NCBI GenBank assembly: GCA_037389465.1
Contig: JAZARR010000278.1
Location: 292,767 to 356,766 of the forward strand
Source of the DNA: Baylisascaris procyonis
Taxonomy: Eukaryota > Nematoda > Chromadorea > Rhabditida > Ascarididae
Direction: 5' to 3'
Length of the DNA stretch: 64,000 nucleotides
Made by a program: the position numbers and the translations under genes. Shown in pieces: positions 26,575 through 39,119 of the stretch (position 1 is the stretch's first letter; each line of letters opens with the position of its first letter). The notes under the pieces were generated by a model that did no database searches, had not been told where the DNA came from, and was given only the letters and a program-made list of their open reading frames with translations.

Positions 26575-28346
26575 GTCGACTTTTTATATTTAAAATTGTT
26601 TTTGTGGACTTTTTTATATTTAAAATTGTTTTTGTGGACTTTTTTATATTTAAAATTGTTTTTGTGGACTTTTTATATTTAAAATTGTTTTTGTGGACTT
26701 TTTTATATTTAAAATTGTTTTTGTCGACTTTTTATATTTAAAATTTTTTTTGTGGACTTTTTTATATTTAAAATTGTTTTTGTGGACTTTTTTATATTTA
26801 AAATTGTTTTTGTGGACTTTTTTATATTTTAAATTGTTTTTGTGGACTTTTTATATTTAAAATTGTTTTTGTCGACTTTTTTATATTTAAAATTGTTTTT
26901 GTGGACTTTTTTATATTTAAAATTGTTTTTGTCGACTTTTTTATATTTAAAATTGTTTTTGTCGACTTTTTTATGTTTAAAATTGTTTTTGTGGACTTTT
27001 TATATTAAAATTGTTTTTGTCGACTTTTTTATATTTAAAATTGTTTTTGTGGACTTTTCTATATTTAGAATTGTTTTTGTCGACTTTTTTATATTTAAAA
27101 TTGTTTTTGTTGACTTTTTTATGTTTAAAATTGTTTTTGTGGACTTTTTATATTTAAAATTGTTTTTGTCGACTTTTTTATATTTAAAATTGTTTTTGTG
27201 GACTTTTCTATATTTAGAATTGCTTTGTCGACTTTTTATATTTAAAATTGTTTTTGTTGACTTTTTTATATTTAAAATTGTTTTTGTGGACTTTTTTATA
27301 TTTTAAATTGTTTTTGTGGACTTTTTTATATTTAAAATTGTTTTTGTGGACTTTTTTATATTTAAAATTGTTTTTGTCGACTTTTTTATATTTAAAATTG
27401 TTTTTGTCGACTTTTTTATATTTAAAATTGTTTTTGTCGACTTTTTTATTTAAATTGTTTTTGTGGACTTTTTTATATTTAAAATTGTTTTTGTGGACTT
27501 TTTATATTTAAAATTGTTTTTGTGGACTTTTTTATATTTAAAATTGTTTTTGTCGACTTTTTTATATTTAAAATTGTTTTTGTGGACTTTTTTGTATTTA
27601 AAATTGTTTTGTGGACTTTTTTATATTTAAAATTGTTTTTGTGGACTTTTTTATATAAAATTGTTTTTGTCGACTTTTCTATATTTAAAATTGTTTTTGT
27701 CGACTTTTTTATATTTAAAATTGTTTTTGTCGGCTTTTCTATATTTAAAATTGTTTTGTGGACTTTTTCATATTTAAAATGTTTTTGTGGACTTTTTTAT
27801 GTTTAAAATTGTTTTTGTGGACTTTTTTATATTTAAAATTGTTTTTGTGGACTTTTTTATATTTAAAATTGTTTTTGTGGACTTTTTTATATTTAAAATT
27901 GTTTTTGTGGACTTTTTTATATTTAAAATTGTTTTTGTGGACTTTTTTTATTTAAAATTGTTTTTGTCGACTTTTTTATATTTAAAATTGTTTTTGTCGA
28001 CTTTTTTATATTTAAAATTGTTTTTGTGGACTTTTTATATTTAAAATTGTTTTTTGGACTTTTTATATTTAAAATTGTTTTTGTGGACTTTTTTATTTAA
28101 AATTGTTTTTGTGGACTTTTTTATATTTAAAATTGTTTTTGTGGACTTTTTTATATTTAAAATTGTTTTTGTCGACTTTTCTATATTTAGAATTGCCTTT
28201 GTCGACTTTTTTATTTAAAATTGTTTTTGTCGACTTTTTTATATTTAAAATTGTTTTTGTCGGCTTTTTTATATTTAAAATTGTTTTTGTGGACTTTTTT
28301 ATATTTAAAATTGTTTTTGTGGACTTTTTATATTAAAATTGTTTTT
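26575..28346 (+). repeat. Family A HOR copy, 1,772 bp, mostly consensus monomers
   Basis: Last recognisable family A unit, about four monomers short. The landmark at 26575 has become plain GTCGACTTTTTATA, and the closing one at 28347 reads GTCGAACTTTTTATA. GTCGGC survives near 27730 and 28260, and TAGAATTGCC near 28187. Confidence 0.75.
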
Positions 28347-31300
28347 GTCGAACTTTTTATATTTAAAATTGTTTTTTGGACTTTTTTATATTTAAAATTG
28401 TTTTTGTGGACTTTTTTATATTTAAAATTGTTTTTGTGGACTTTTTATATTTAAAATTGTTTTTGTGGACTTTTTTATATTTAAAATTGTTTTTGTGGAC
28501 TTTTTTATATTTAAAATTGTTTTTGTGGACTTTTTTATATTTAAAATTGTTTTTGTGGACTTTTTTATATTTAAAATTGTTTTTGTGGACTTTTTTATAT
28601 TTAAATTGTTTTTGTTGACTTTCTTATATTTAAAATTGTTTTTGTGGACTTTTTATATTTAAAATTGTTTTTGTCGACTTTTTATATTTAAAATTGTTTT
28701 TGTGGACTTTTTTATATTTAAAATTGTTTTTGTCGACTTTTTTATATTTAAATTGTTTTTGTCGACTTTTTTATATTTAAAATTGTTTTTGTGGACTTTT
28801 TTATATTTAAAATTGTTTTTGTGGACTGTTTTATATTTAAAATTGTTTTTGTCGACTTTTCTATATTTAGAATTGTTTTTGTCGACTTTTTTATTTAAAA
28901 TTGTTTTTGTGTATTTTTTTATATTTAAATTTCTTTTTGTCGACTTTTTTATATTTAAAATTGTTTTTGTGGACTTTCTTATATTTAAAATTGTTTTTTT
29001 TTACTTTTTTTATTTAAAATTGTTTTTGTGGACTTTTTATGTTTAAGATTGCTTTTGTCGACTTTTTTATATTTAAATTGTTTTTGTGGACTTTTTTATA
29101 TTTAAAAGTGTTTTTGTCGACTTTTTATATTTAAAATTGTTTTTGTGGACTTTTTATATTTAAAATTGTTTTTGTGGACTTTTTTATATTTAAAATTGTT
29201 TTTGTTTACTTTTTTATATTTAAAATTGTTTTTGTGGAGTTTTCTATGTTTACAATTACTTTTGTCGACTTTTTTATATTTAAAATTGTTTTTTGGAGAC
29301 GTTTTTATGTTTAAAATTGCTTTGTGGACTTTTTTAGGTTGAAAATCGTTTTTGTGGACTTTTTTATATTTAAAATTGTTTTTGTGGACTTTTTCATATT
29401 TAAAGTTGTTTTGTGGGCTCTTTTATGTTTAAAATTGTTTTTGTCGACTTTTTTCTGTTTAAATTTATTTTGTCGACTTTTTTATATTTAAAATTTTTTT
29501 TGTGGACTTTTTTATCTTTAAAATTGTTTTTGTGGACTTTTTTATATTTAAAATTGTTTTTGTGGACTTTTTTATATTTAAAATTGTTTTTGTGGACTTT
29601 TTTATGTTTAAAATTGTTTTTGTGGACTTTTTTATATTTAAAATTGTTTTTGTGGACTTTTTTATATTTAAAATTGTTTTTGTGGACTTTTTTATATTTA
29701 AAATTGTTTTTGTGGACTTTTTTATATTTAAAATTGTTTTTGTCGACTTTTTTATATTTAGAATTGTTTTTGTCGACTTTTTTTATTTAAAATTGTTTTT
29801 GTCGACTTTTTTATATTTAAAATTGTTTTTGTGGACTTTTTTATATTTAAAATTGTTTTTGTGGACTTTTTTATATTTAAAATTGTTTTTTGGACTTTTT
29901 ATATTTAAAATTGTTTTTGTGGACTTTTTTATATTTAAAATTGTTTTTGTGGACTTTTTATATTTAAAATTGTTTTTGTGGACTTTTTTATATTTAAAAT
30001 TGTTTTTGTGGACTTTTTATATTTAAAATTGTTTTTGTGGACTTTTTTATATTTAAAATTGTTTTTGTGGACTTTTTTATATTTAAAATTGTTTTTGTCG
30101 ACTTTTTTATATTTAAAATTGTTTTTGTCGACTTTTTTTATTTAAAATTGTTTTTGTCGACTTTTTTATATTTAAAATTGTTTTTGTCGACTTTTTTATA
30201 TTTAAAATTGTTTTTGTGGACTTTTTTATATTTAAAATTGTTTTTGTGGACTTTTTATATTTAAAATTGTTTTTGTGGACTTTTCTATATTTAAAATTGT
30301 TTTTGTCGACTTTTTTTATTTAAAATTGTTTTTGTGGACTTTTTTATATTTAAAATTGTTTTTGTGGACTTTTTATATTTAAAATTGTTTTTGTGGATTT
30401 TTTATATTTAAAATTGTTTTTGTCGACTTTTTTTATATTTAAAATTGTTTTTGTGGACTTTCTTATATTTAAAATTGTTTTTGTGGACTTTTTCATATTT
30501 ACAATTGTTTTTGTGGACTTTTTTATATTTAAAATTGTTTTTGTATGACTTTTTTATATTTAAAATTGTTTTTGTCGACTTTTTTATATTTAAAATTGTT
30601 TTTGTGGACTTTTTTATATTTAAAATTGTTTTTGTGGACTTTTCCATATTTAGAATTGTTTTTGTCGACTTTTTTTATTTAAAATTGTTTTTGTGGACTT
30701 TTTTATATTTAAGATTGCTTTTGTCGACATTTTTATATTTAAATTGTTTTTGTTCACTTTCTTATATTTAGAATTGTTTTTGTGGAGTTTTTTATATTTA
30801 AAATTGTTTTTGTGGACTTTTTATATTTAAAATTGTTTTTGTCGACTTTTTTATATTTAAAATTGTTTTTGTGGACTTTTTTATATTTAAAATTGTTTTT
30901 GTCGACTTTTTTATATTTAAATTGTTTTTGTCGACTTTCTTATATTTAAAATTGTTTTTGTGGACTTTTTTATATTTAAAATTGTTTTTGTGGACTTTTT
31001 ATATTTAAAATTGTTTTTGTCGACTTTTCTATATTTAGAATTGCCTTTCTCGACTTTTTTATTTAAAATTGTTTTTGTGTATTTTTTTATATTTAAATTT
31101 CTTTTTGTCGACTTTTTTATATTTAAAATTGTTTTTGTGGACTTTCTTATACTTAAATTGTTTTTTTTTACTTTTTTTATTTAAAATTGTTTTTGTGGAC
31201 TTTTTATGTTTAAGATTGCTTTTGTCGACTTTTTTATATTTAAATTGTTTTTGTCGACTTTCTTATATTTAAAATTGTTTTTGTGGAGTTTTTTATATTT

Positions 31301-31439
31301 AAAATTGTTTTTGTGGACTGTTTTATACGGAAAATTGTTTTTGTCGAATTTCTATATTTAGAATTGCCTTTCTCGACTTTTTTATTTAAAATTGTTTTTG
31401 TGTATTTTTTTATATTTAAATTTCTTTTTGTCGACTTTT

Positions 31440-32180
31440 TTATATTTAAAATTGTTTTTGTGGACTTTCTTATATTTAAAATTGTTTTTTTTTACTTTTT
31501 TTATTTAAAATTGTTTTTGTCGACTTTTTTATACTTAAAATTCTTTTTGTCGACTTTTTTATATTTTAAATTGTTTTTGTGGACTTTTCCATATTTACGA
31601 TCGTTTTTGTGGACTTTTTAATTTTAAAATTGTTTTTCTGTATTTTTTTACATTTAAATTTGTTTTTGTCGACTTTTTCATATTTAAAATTGTTTTTGTG
31701 GACTTTCTTATATTTAAAATTGTTTTTTTTTACTTTTTTATATTCAAATTTGTTTTTGTGGACTTTTTTATATTTAAAGTTGTTTCTGTGGACTTTCTTA
31801 TATTTATAATTGTTTTTGTGGACTTTTTCATATTTAGAATTGCTTTTGTGGACTTTTTCATGTTTAAATTGTTTTTGTGTACTTTTTTATATTTAAAATT
31901 CTTTTTGTCGACTTTTTTATATTTAAAATTGTTTTTGTGGACTTTTTTATATTCAAAATTGTTTTTGTGGACTTTCTTATATTTAAAATTGTTTTTGTGG
32001 ACTTTTTCATATTTACAATTGTTTTTGTCGACTTTTCCATATTTAGAACTGCCTTTCTCGACTTTTTTTATTTAAAATTGTTTTTGTGGACTTTTTTATA
32101 TTTAAAATTGTATTGTGGACCTTTCTATATTTAAATTTGTTTTTGTGGACTTTCTTATATTTAAAATTGTTTTTGTGGAC
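31440..32180 (+). repeat. Family B block, partner of 33460-34200 (offset ~2,021 bp)
   Basis: Order: TTTTTTACTTTTTT monomer, TCCATATTTACGATCG (31589), TTTTTCTGTATTTTTTTACA, GTGTAC (31876), TTTCCATATTTAGAACTGCC (near 32040), TATTGTGGACC (32110). The same order appears 2,021-2,022 bp further right. The block differs from its partner by some substitutions, such as TTTCTGTGGAC near 31785 where the partner has the consensus. Confidence 0.82.
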
Positions 32181-33459
32181 TTTTTATATTTAAAATTGTT
32201 TTTGTGGACTTTTTTATATTTAAAATTGTTTTTGTGGACTTTTTTATATTTAAAATTGTTTTTGTGGACTTTTTTATATTTAAAATTGTTTTTGTGGACT
32301 TTTTTATATTTAAAATTGTTTTTGTCGACTTTTTTATATTTAAAATTGTTTTTGTGGACTTTTTCATATTTACAATTGTTTTTGTGGACTTTTTATATTT
32401 AAATTGTTTTTGTGGACTTTTTTATATTTAAAATTGTTTTTGTCGACTTTTTTATATTTAAAATTGTTTTTGTGGACTTTTTATATTTAAAATTGTTTTT
32501 GTGGACTTTTTATATTTAAAATTGTTTTTGTGGACTTTTTCATATTTAAAATTGTTTTTGTGGACTTTTTCATATTTAAATTGTTTTTGTGTACTTTTTT
32601 ATATTTAAAATTGTTTTTGTCGACTTTTTTATATTTAAAATTGTTTTTGTGGACTTTTTTATATTTAAAATTGTTTTTGTGGACTTTTCCATATTTAGAA
32701 TTGTTTTTGTCGACTTTTTTATATTTAAAATTGTTTTTGTCGACTTTTTTATATTTAAAATTGTTTTTGTGGACTTTTTTATATTTAAATTTGTTTTTGT
32801 GGACTTTTTTATATTTAAAATTGTTTTTGTCGACTTTTTTATATTTAAAATTGTTTTTGTGGACTTTTTTATATTTAAAATTGTTTTTGTGGACTTTTTT
32901 ATATTTAAAATTGTTTTTGTGGACTTTTTTATATTTAAAATTGTTTTTGTGGACTTTTTTATATTTAAAATTGTTTTTGTAGACTTTTTCATATTTAAAA
33001 TTGTTTTTGTGAACTTTTTTATGTTTAAAATTGTTTTTGTGTGCTTTTTTATATTTAAAATTGCTTTTGTCGACTTTTTTTATATTTAAAATTGTTTTTG
33101 TGGACTTTTTTATATTTAAAATTGTTTTTGTGGACTTTTCCATATTTAGAATTGTTTTTCTCGACTTTTTTATTTAAAATTGTTTTTGTGGACTTTTTTA
33201 TATTTAAAATTGTTTTTGTCGACTTTTTTATATTTAAATTGTTTTTGTCGACTTTTTATATTTAAAATTGTTTTTGTGGACTTTTTTATATTTAAAATTG
33301 TTTTTGTGGACTTTTTTATATTTAAAATTGTTTTTGTGGACTTTTTATATTTAAAATTGTTTTTGTCGACTTTTTTATATTTAAAATTGTTTTTGTCGAC
33401 TTTTTTATTTAAAATTGTTTTTGTGGACTTTTTTATATTTAAATTTGTTTTTGTCGACT

Positions 33460-34200
33460 TTTTTATATTTAAAATTGTTTTTGTGGACTTTCTTATATTT
33501 AAAATTGTTTTTTTTAACTTTTTTATTTAAAATTGTTTTTGTCGACTTTTTTATACTTAAAATTCTTTTTGTCGACTTTTTTATATTTTAAATTGTTTTT
33601 GTGGACTTTTCCATATTTACGATCGTTTTTGTGGACTTTTTACCTTTAAAATTGTTTTTCTGTATTTTTTTACATTTAAATTTGTTTTTGTCGACTTTTT
33701 CATATTTAAAATTGTTTATGTGGACTTTCTTATATTTAAAATTGTTTTTGTGGACTTTTTTATATTTAAATTTGTTTTTGTGGACTTTTTTATATTTAAA
33801 ATTGTTTTTGTGGACTTTTTATATTTAAAATTGTTTTTGTGGACTTTTTCATATTTAAAATTGTTTTTGTGGACTTTTTCATATTTAAATTGTTTTTGTG
33901 TACTTTTTTATATTTAAAATTCTTTTTGTCGACTTTTTTATATTTAAAATTGTTTTTGTGGACTTTTTTATATTTAAAATTGTTTTTGTGGACTTTCTTA
34001 TATTTAAAATTGTTTTTGTGGACTTTTTCATATTTACAATTGTTTTTGTCGACTTTTCCATATTTAGAACTGCCTTTCTCGACTTTTTTTATTTAAAATT
34101 GTTTTTGTGGACTTTTTTATATTTAAAATTGTATTGTGGACCTTTTTATATTTAAATTTGTTTTTGTGGACTTTCTTATATTTAAAATTGTTTTTGTGGA
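33460..34200 (+). repeat. Family B block, partner of 31440-32180
   Basis: TCCATATTTACGATCG starts at 33611, GTGTAC at 33897 and TATTGTGGACC near 34131, each 2,021-2,022 bp after the counterpart. The constant spacing shows the two blocks were duplicated without internal indels afterwards, except about 1 bp. Confidence 0.82.
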
Positions 34201-35699
34201 CTTTTTCATATTTACAAGTGTTTTTGTAGACTTTCTTATATTTAAAATTGTTTTTGTGGACTTTCTTATATTTAAAATTGTTTTTGTGGACTTTTTTATA
34301 TTCAAAATTGTTTTTGTGGACTTTTTTATATTTAAAATTGTTTTTGTGGACTTTTTCATATTTACAATTGTTTTTGTCGACTTTTCCATATTTAGAATTG
34401 TTTTTGTCGACTTTTTTTATTTAAAATTGTTTTTGTGGACTTTTTTATATTTAAAATTGTATTGTGGACCTTTTTATATTTAAATTTGTTTTTGTGGACT
34501 TTCTTATATTTAAAATTGTTTTTGTGGACTTTTTCATATTTACAATTGTTTTTGTGGACTTTTTATATTTAAAATTGTTTTTGTGGACTTTTTATATTTA
34601 AAATTGTTTTTGTGGACTTTTTTATATTTAAAATTGTTTTTGTGGACTTTTTTATATTTAAAATTGTTTTTGTCGACTTTTTATATTTAAAATTGTTTTT
34701 GTGGACTTTTTCATATTTAAAATTGTTTTTGTGGACTTTTTATATTTAAATTGTTTTTGTGGACTTTTTTATATTTAAAATTGTTTTTGTCGACTTTTTT
34801 ATATTTAAAGTTGTTTTTGTGGACTTTTTTATATTCAAAATTGTTTTTGTGGACTTTCTTATATTTAAAATTTTTTTTGTGGACTTTTTCATACTCACAA
34901 TTGTTTTTGTGGACTTTTTCATGCTTAAATTGTTTTTGTGTACTTTTTTATATTTAAAATTGTTTTTGTCGACTTTTTTATATTTAAAATTGTTTTTGTG
35001 GACTTTTTCATATTTAAAATTGTTTTTGTGGACTTTTTTATATTTAGAATTGTTTTTGTCGACTTTTTTATTTAAAATTGTTTTTGTCGACTTTTTTATA
35101 TTTAGAATTGTTTTTGTGGACTTTTTTATATTTAAATTTGTTTTTGTGGACTTTTTATATTTAAAATTGTTTTTGTCGACTTTTTTATATTTAAAATTGT
35201 TTTTGTGGACTTTTTTATATTTAAAATTGTTTTTGTGGACTTTTTTATATTTAAAATTGTTTTTGTCGACTTTTTTATATTTAAAATTGTTTTTGTGGAC
35301 TTTTTTATATTTAAAATTGTTTTTGTGGACTTTTTCATATTTACAATTGTTTTTGTGAACTTTTTTATATTTAAAATTGTTTTTGTGGCTTTTTTATATT
35401 TAAAATTGTTTTTGTCGACTTTTTTATATTTAAAATTGTTTTTGTGGACTTTTTTATATTTAAAATTGTTTTTGTGGACTTTTCCATATTTAGAATTGTT
35501 TTTCTCGACTTTTTTATTTAAAATTGTTTTTGTGGACTTTTTTATATTTAAGATTGTTTTTGTCGACTTTTTTTATTTAAATTGTTTTTGTCGACTTTCT
35601 TATATTTAAAATTGTTTTTGTGGACTTTTTTATATTTAAAATTGTTTTTGTGGACTTTTTATATTTAAAATTGTTTTTGTGGACTTTTTTATATTTAAA

Positions 35700-36390
35700 A
35701 TTGTTTTTGTCGACTTTTCTATATTTAGAATTGCCTTTCTCGACTTTTTATATTTAAAATTGTTTTTGTGGACTTTTTTATATTTAAAATTGTTTTTGTC
35801 GACTTTTTTATATTTAAAATTGTTTTTGTGGACTTTCTTATATTTAAAATTGTTTTTGTGGACTTTTATATATTCAAATTTTTTTGTGGACTTTTTTATA
35901 TTTAAAATTGTTTTTGTGGACTTTCTTATATTTAAAATTGTTTTTGTGGACTTTTTCATATTTACAATTGTTTTTGTGGACTTTTTCATATTTAAATTGT
36001 TTTTGTGTACTTTTTATATTTAAAATTGTTTTTGTCGACTTTTTTATATTTAAAATTGTTTTTGTGGACCTTTTTATATTCAAAATTGTTTTTGTGGACT
36101 TTCTTATATTTAAAATTGTTTTTGTCGACTTTTTCATATTTACAATTGTTTTTGTCGACTTTTCCATATTTAGAATTGCCTTTCTCGACTTTTTTTTATT
36201 TAAAATTGTTTTTGTGGACTTTTTTATATTTAAAATTGTTTTGTGGACCTTTTTATATTTAAAATTCTTTTTGTCGACTTTTTTATATCTAAAATTTTTT
36301 TTGTCGACTTTTTTATATTTAGAATTGTTTTTGTGGAGTTTTTTATATTTAAAATTGTTTTTGTGGACTGTTTTATATTTAAAATTGTTT
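35700..36390 (+). repeat. Family B block, partner of 45820-46510 (offset ~10,119 bp)
   Basis: Landmarks and offsets: ATATATTCAAATTTTTTT near 35868 (counterpart 10,119 bp on), GTGTAC at 36005 (46124), GTGGACC at 36243 (46362), GTCGAC after a T-run at 36303 (46421). The nearly fixed offset over about 690 bp marks a true copy. Confidence 0.83.
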
Positions 36391-36920
36391 TTGTGGACTT
36401 TTTCATATTTAAAATTGTTTTTGTGGACTTTTTTATATTTAAAATTGTTTTTGTCGACTTTTTTATATTTACAATTGTTTTTGTGGACTTTTCCATATTT
36501 AAAATCGCTTTTGTCGACTTTTTTATATTTAAATTGTTTTTGTCGACTTTCTTATATTTAGAATTGTTTTTGTGGAGTTTTTTATATTTAAAATTCTTTT
36601 TGTGGACTGTTTTATACTTAAAATTGTTTTTATCGACTTTTTTATATTGAAAATTGTTTTTGTGGACTTTTTTATATTTAAGATTGCTTTTGTCGACTTT
36701 TTTATATTTAAATTGTTTTTGTCGACTTTCTTATATTTAGAATTGTTTTTGTGGAGTTTTTTATATTTAAAATTGTTTTTGTGGACCGTTTTATACGTAA
36801 AATTGTTTTTGTCGACTTTTCTATATTTAGAATTGCCTTTCTCGACTTTTTTTATTTAAAATTGTTTTTGTCGACTTTTTTATACTTAAAATTCTTTTTG
36901 TCGACTTTTTTATATTTAAA
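36230..36920 (+). repeat. Family B block, partner of 41220-41910 (offset 4,990 bp)
   Basis: A T-run followed by GTCGAC at 36303, GTGGAG near 36335 and 36572, TATCGAC with ATATTGAAAATTG at 36644, GACCGTTTTATACG near 36784 and TAGAATTGCC near 36829. Each recurs exactly 4,990 bp to the right. Part of it (about 36560-36760) is also found 1,820 bp on, near 38380-38580. Confidence 0.85.
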
Positions 36921-37344
36921 TTGTTTTTGTGGACTTTTTTATATTTAAAATTGTTTTTGTGGACTTTTCCATATTTAAAATTGTTTTTGTGGACTTTTTA
37001 TATTTAAAATTGTTTTTGTGGACTTTTTTATATTTAAAATTGTTTTTGTGGACTTTTTTATATTCAAATTTGTTTTTGTGGACTTTTTTATATTTAAAGT
37101 TGTTTCTGTGGACTTTCTTATATTTATAATTGTTTTTGTGTACTTTTTTATATTTAAAATTCTTTTTGTCGACTTTTTTATATTTAAAATTGTTTTTGTG
37201 GACTTTTTATATTTAAAATTGTTTTTGTGGACTTTTTCATATTTAAAATTGTTTTTGTCGACTTTTCCATATTTAGAATTGTTTTTGTCGACTTTTTATA
37301 TTTAAATTTGTTTTTGTGGACTTTTTTGTATTTAAAATTTTTTT

Positions 37345-37524
37345 GTCGACTTTTTTATATTTAGAATTGTTTTTGTGGAGTTTTTTATATTTAAAATTGT
37401 TTTTGTGGACTGTTTTATATTTAAAATTGTTTTTGTCGACTTTTTTATATTTAGAATTGTTTTTGTGGAGTTTTTTATATTTAAAATTGTTTTTGTGGAC
37501 TGTTTTATATTTAAAATTGTTTTT
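37345..37524 (+). repeat. Exact 90-bp (three-monomer) tandem duplication
   Basis: The trio GTCGAC...TAGAATTG, GTGGAG...TAAAATTG, GTGGACTG...TAAAATTG occupies 37345-37434 and is repeated base for base at 37435-37524. A third GTCGAC follows at 37525 but then diverges. It is a clear example of a local multi-monomer duplication. Confidence 0.85.
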
Positions 37525-39119
37525 GTCGACTTTTCTATATTTAAAATTGTTTTTGTGGACTTTTTTATATTCAAAATTGTTTTTGTGGGGTTTTTTATAT
37601 TTAAAATTGTTTTTGTATACTTTTTCATATTTACAATTGTTTTTGTGAACTTTTTTATGTTTAAAATTGTTTTTGTGTGCTTTTTTATATTTAAAATTGC
37701 TTTTGTCGACTTTTTTTATATTTAAAATTGTTTTTGTGGACTTTTTTATATTCAAAATTGTTTTTGTGGACTTTTCCATATTTAGAATCGCCTTTCTCGA
37801 CTTTTTTTATTTAAAATTGTTTTTGTGGACTTTTTTATATTTAAGATTGCTTTTGTCGACTTTTTTATATTTAAATTGTTTTTGTCGACTTTCTTATATT
37901 TATAATTCTTTTTGTGGACTTTTTCATATTTACAACTGTTTTTGTGGACTTTTTGTGCTTAAATTGTTTTTGTGTACTTTTTTATATTTAAAATTCTTTT
38001 TGTCGACTTTTTTTATATTTAAAGTTGTTTTTGTGGACTTTTTTATATTCAAAATTGTTTTTGTGGACTTTCTTATATTTAAAATTGTTTTTGTGGACTT
38101 TTTCATACTCACAAATGTTTTTGTGGACTTTTTTGTGTTTAAAATTGTTTTTGTGTGCTTTTTTATATTTAAAATTGTTTTTGTCGACTTTTTTTGTATT
38201 TAAAATTGTTTTTGTGGACTTTTTCATATTTGCAATTGTTTTTGTGGACTTTTCCATATTTAGAATCGCCTTTCTCGACTTTTTTTATTTAAAATTGTTT
38301 TTGTGGACTTTTTTATATTTAAGATTGCTTTTGTCGACTTTTTTATATTTAAATTGTTTTTGTCGACTTTCTTATATTTAGAATTGTTTTTGTGGAGTTT
38401 TTTATATTTAAAATTGTTTTTGTGGACTGTTTTATACTTAAAATTGTTTTTATCGACTTTTTTATATTGAAAATTGTTTTTGTGGACTTTTTTATATTTA
38501 AGATTGCTTTTGTCGACTTTTTTATATTTAAATTGTTTTTGTCGACTTTCTTATATTTAGAATTGTTTTTGTGAAGTTTTTTATATTTAAAATTGTTTTT
38601 GTGGACTGTTTTATATTAAAAATAGTTTTTGTCGACTTTTCTATATTTAAAGTTGTTTTTGTGGACTTTTTTATATTCAAAATTGTTTTTGTGGACTTTT
38701 TTATATTTAAAATTGTTTTTGTGGACTTTTTTATATTTAAATTTGTTTTTGTGGACTTTTTTATATTTAAAGTTGTTTCTGTCGACTTTCTTATATTTAT
38801 AATTGTTTTTGTGGACTTTTTCATATTTACGATTGTTTTTGTGGACTTTTTCATGCTTAAATTGTTTTTGTGTACTTTTTTATATTTAAAATTCTTTTTG
38901 TCGACTTTTTTATATTTAAAATTGTTTTTGTGGACTTTTTTATATTCAAAATTGTTTTTGTGGACTTTTTTATATTTAAAATTGTTTTTGTCGACTTTTT
39001 TATATTTAAAATTGTTTTTGTGGACTTTTTCATATTTAAAATTGTTTTTGTGGACTTTTTCATATTTAAATTGTTTTTGTGTACTTTTTTATATTTAAAA
39101 TTCTTTTTGTCGACTTTTT

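Larger units (their letters stand above)
1..28346 (+). repeat. Family A array: ~1.9-kb higher-order repeat of the 30-bp monomer
   Basis: Monomers here carry recognisable substitutions in a fixed order that recurs about every 1.9 kb (near 64 monomers). Going through one full copy (5578-7481), the landmarks are: GTCGAACTTGTCAT, GTGGACTCTTTTATA, ATTCAAAGTTGCTTTGTCGAC, TTTTCGTTGAG, TTTGCTTTTTTATA, TAGATATAACATTG, GTCTAAAACTGC, ACTTAGAATTGC with CTCAAC, TTGTTGTTGTGG, GTGGAATTTTTATA, AAATTCCCTTTCTCGAC, GTCGGC, ATGTAGAATTG, ATGTATAAAATGG, GCGGACG, ATAATTACAA, TTTTTTCGGAC, GTGGGGTTTTTTAGA, ATCTAGAATTGCC and GTCGGC again. The right boundary is gradual, because markers fade from about 15 kb onward. Confidence 0.9.

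Noticed and set aside
1..28346. CENP-B box within monomers containing TTCG, such as TTTTCGTTGAG or TTTTTTCGGAC
   Set aside because: The required A and CGGG bases downstream of TTCG are absent in every version inspected.
32487..33143. Reverse-strand open frame of 218 codons rich in Lys, Asn and Thr
   Set aside because: It is the complement of the same monomers. It switches between the two open reverse frames wherever a 29- or 31-bp monomer occurs, and similar frames appear wherever monomers repeat.
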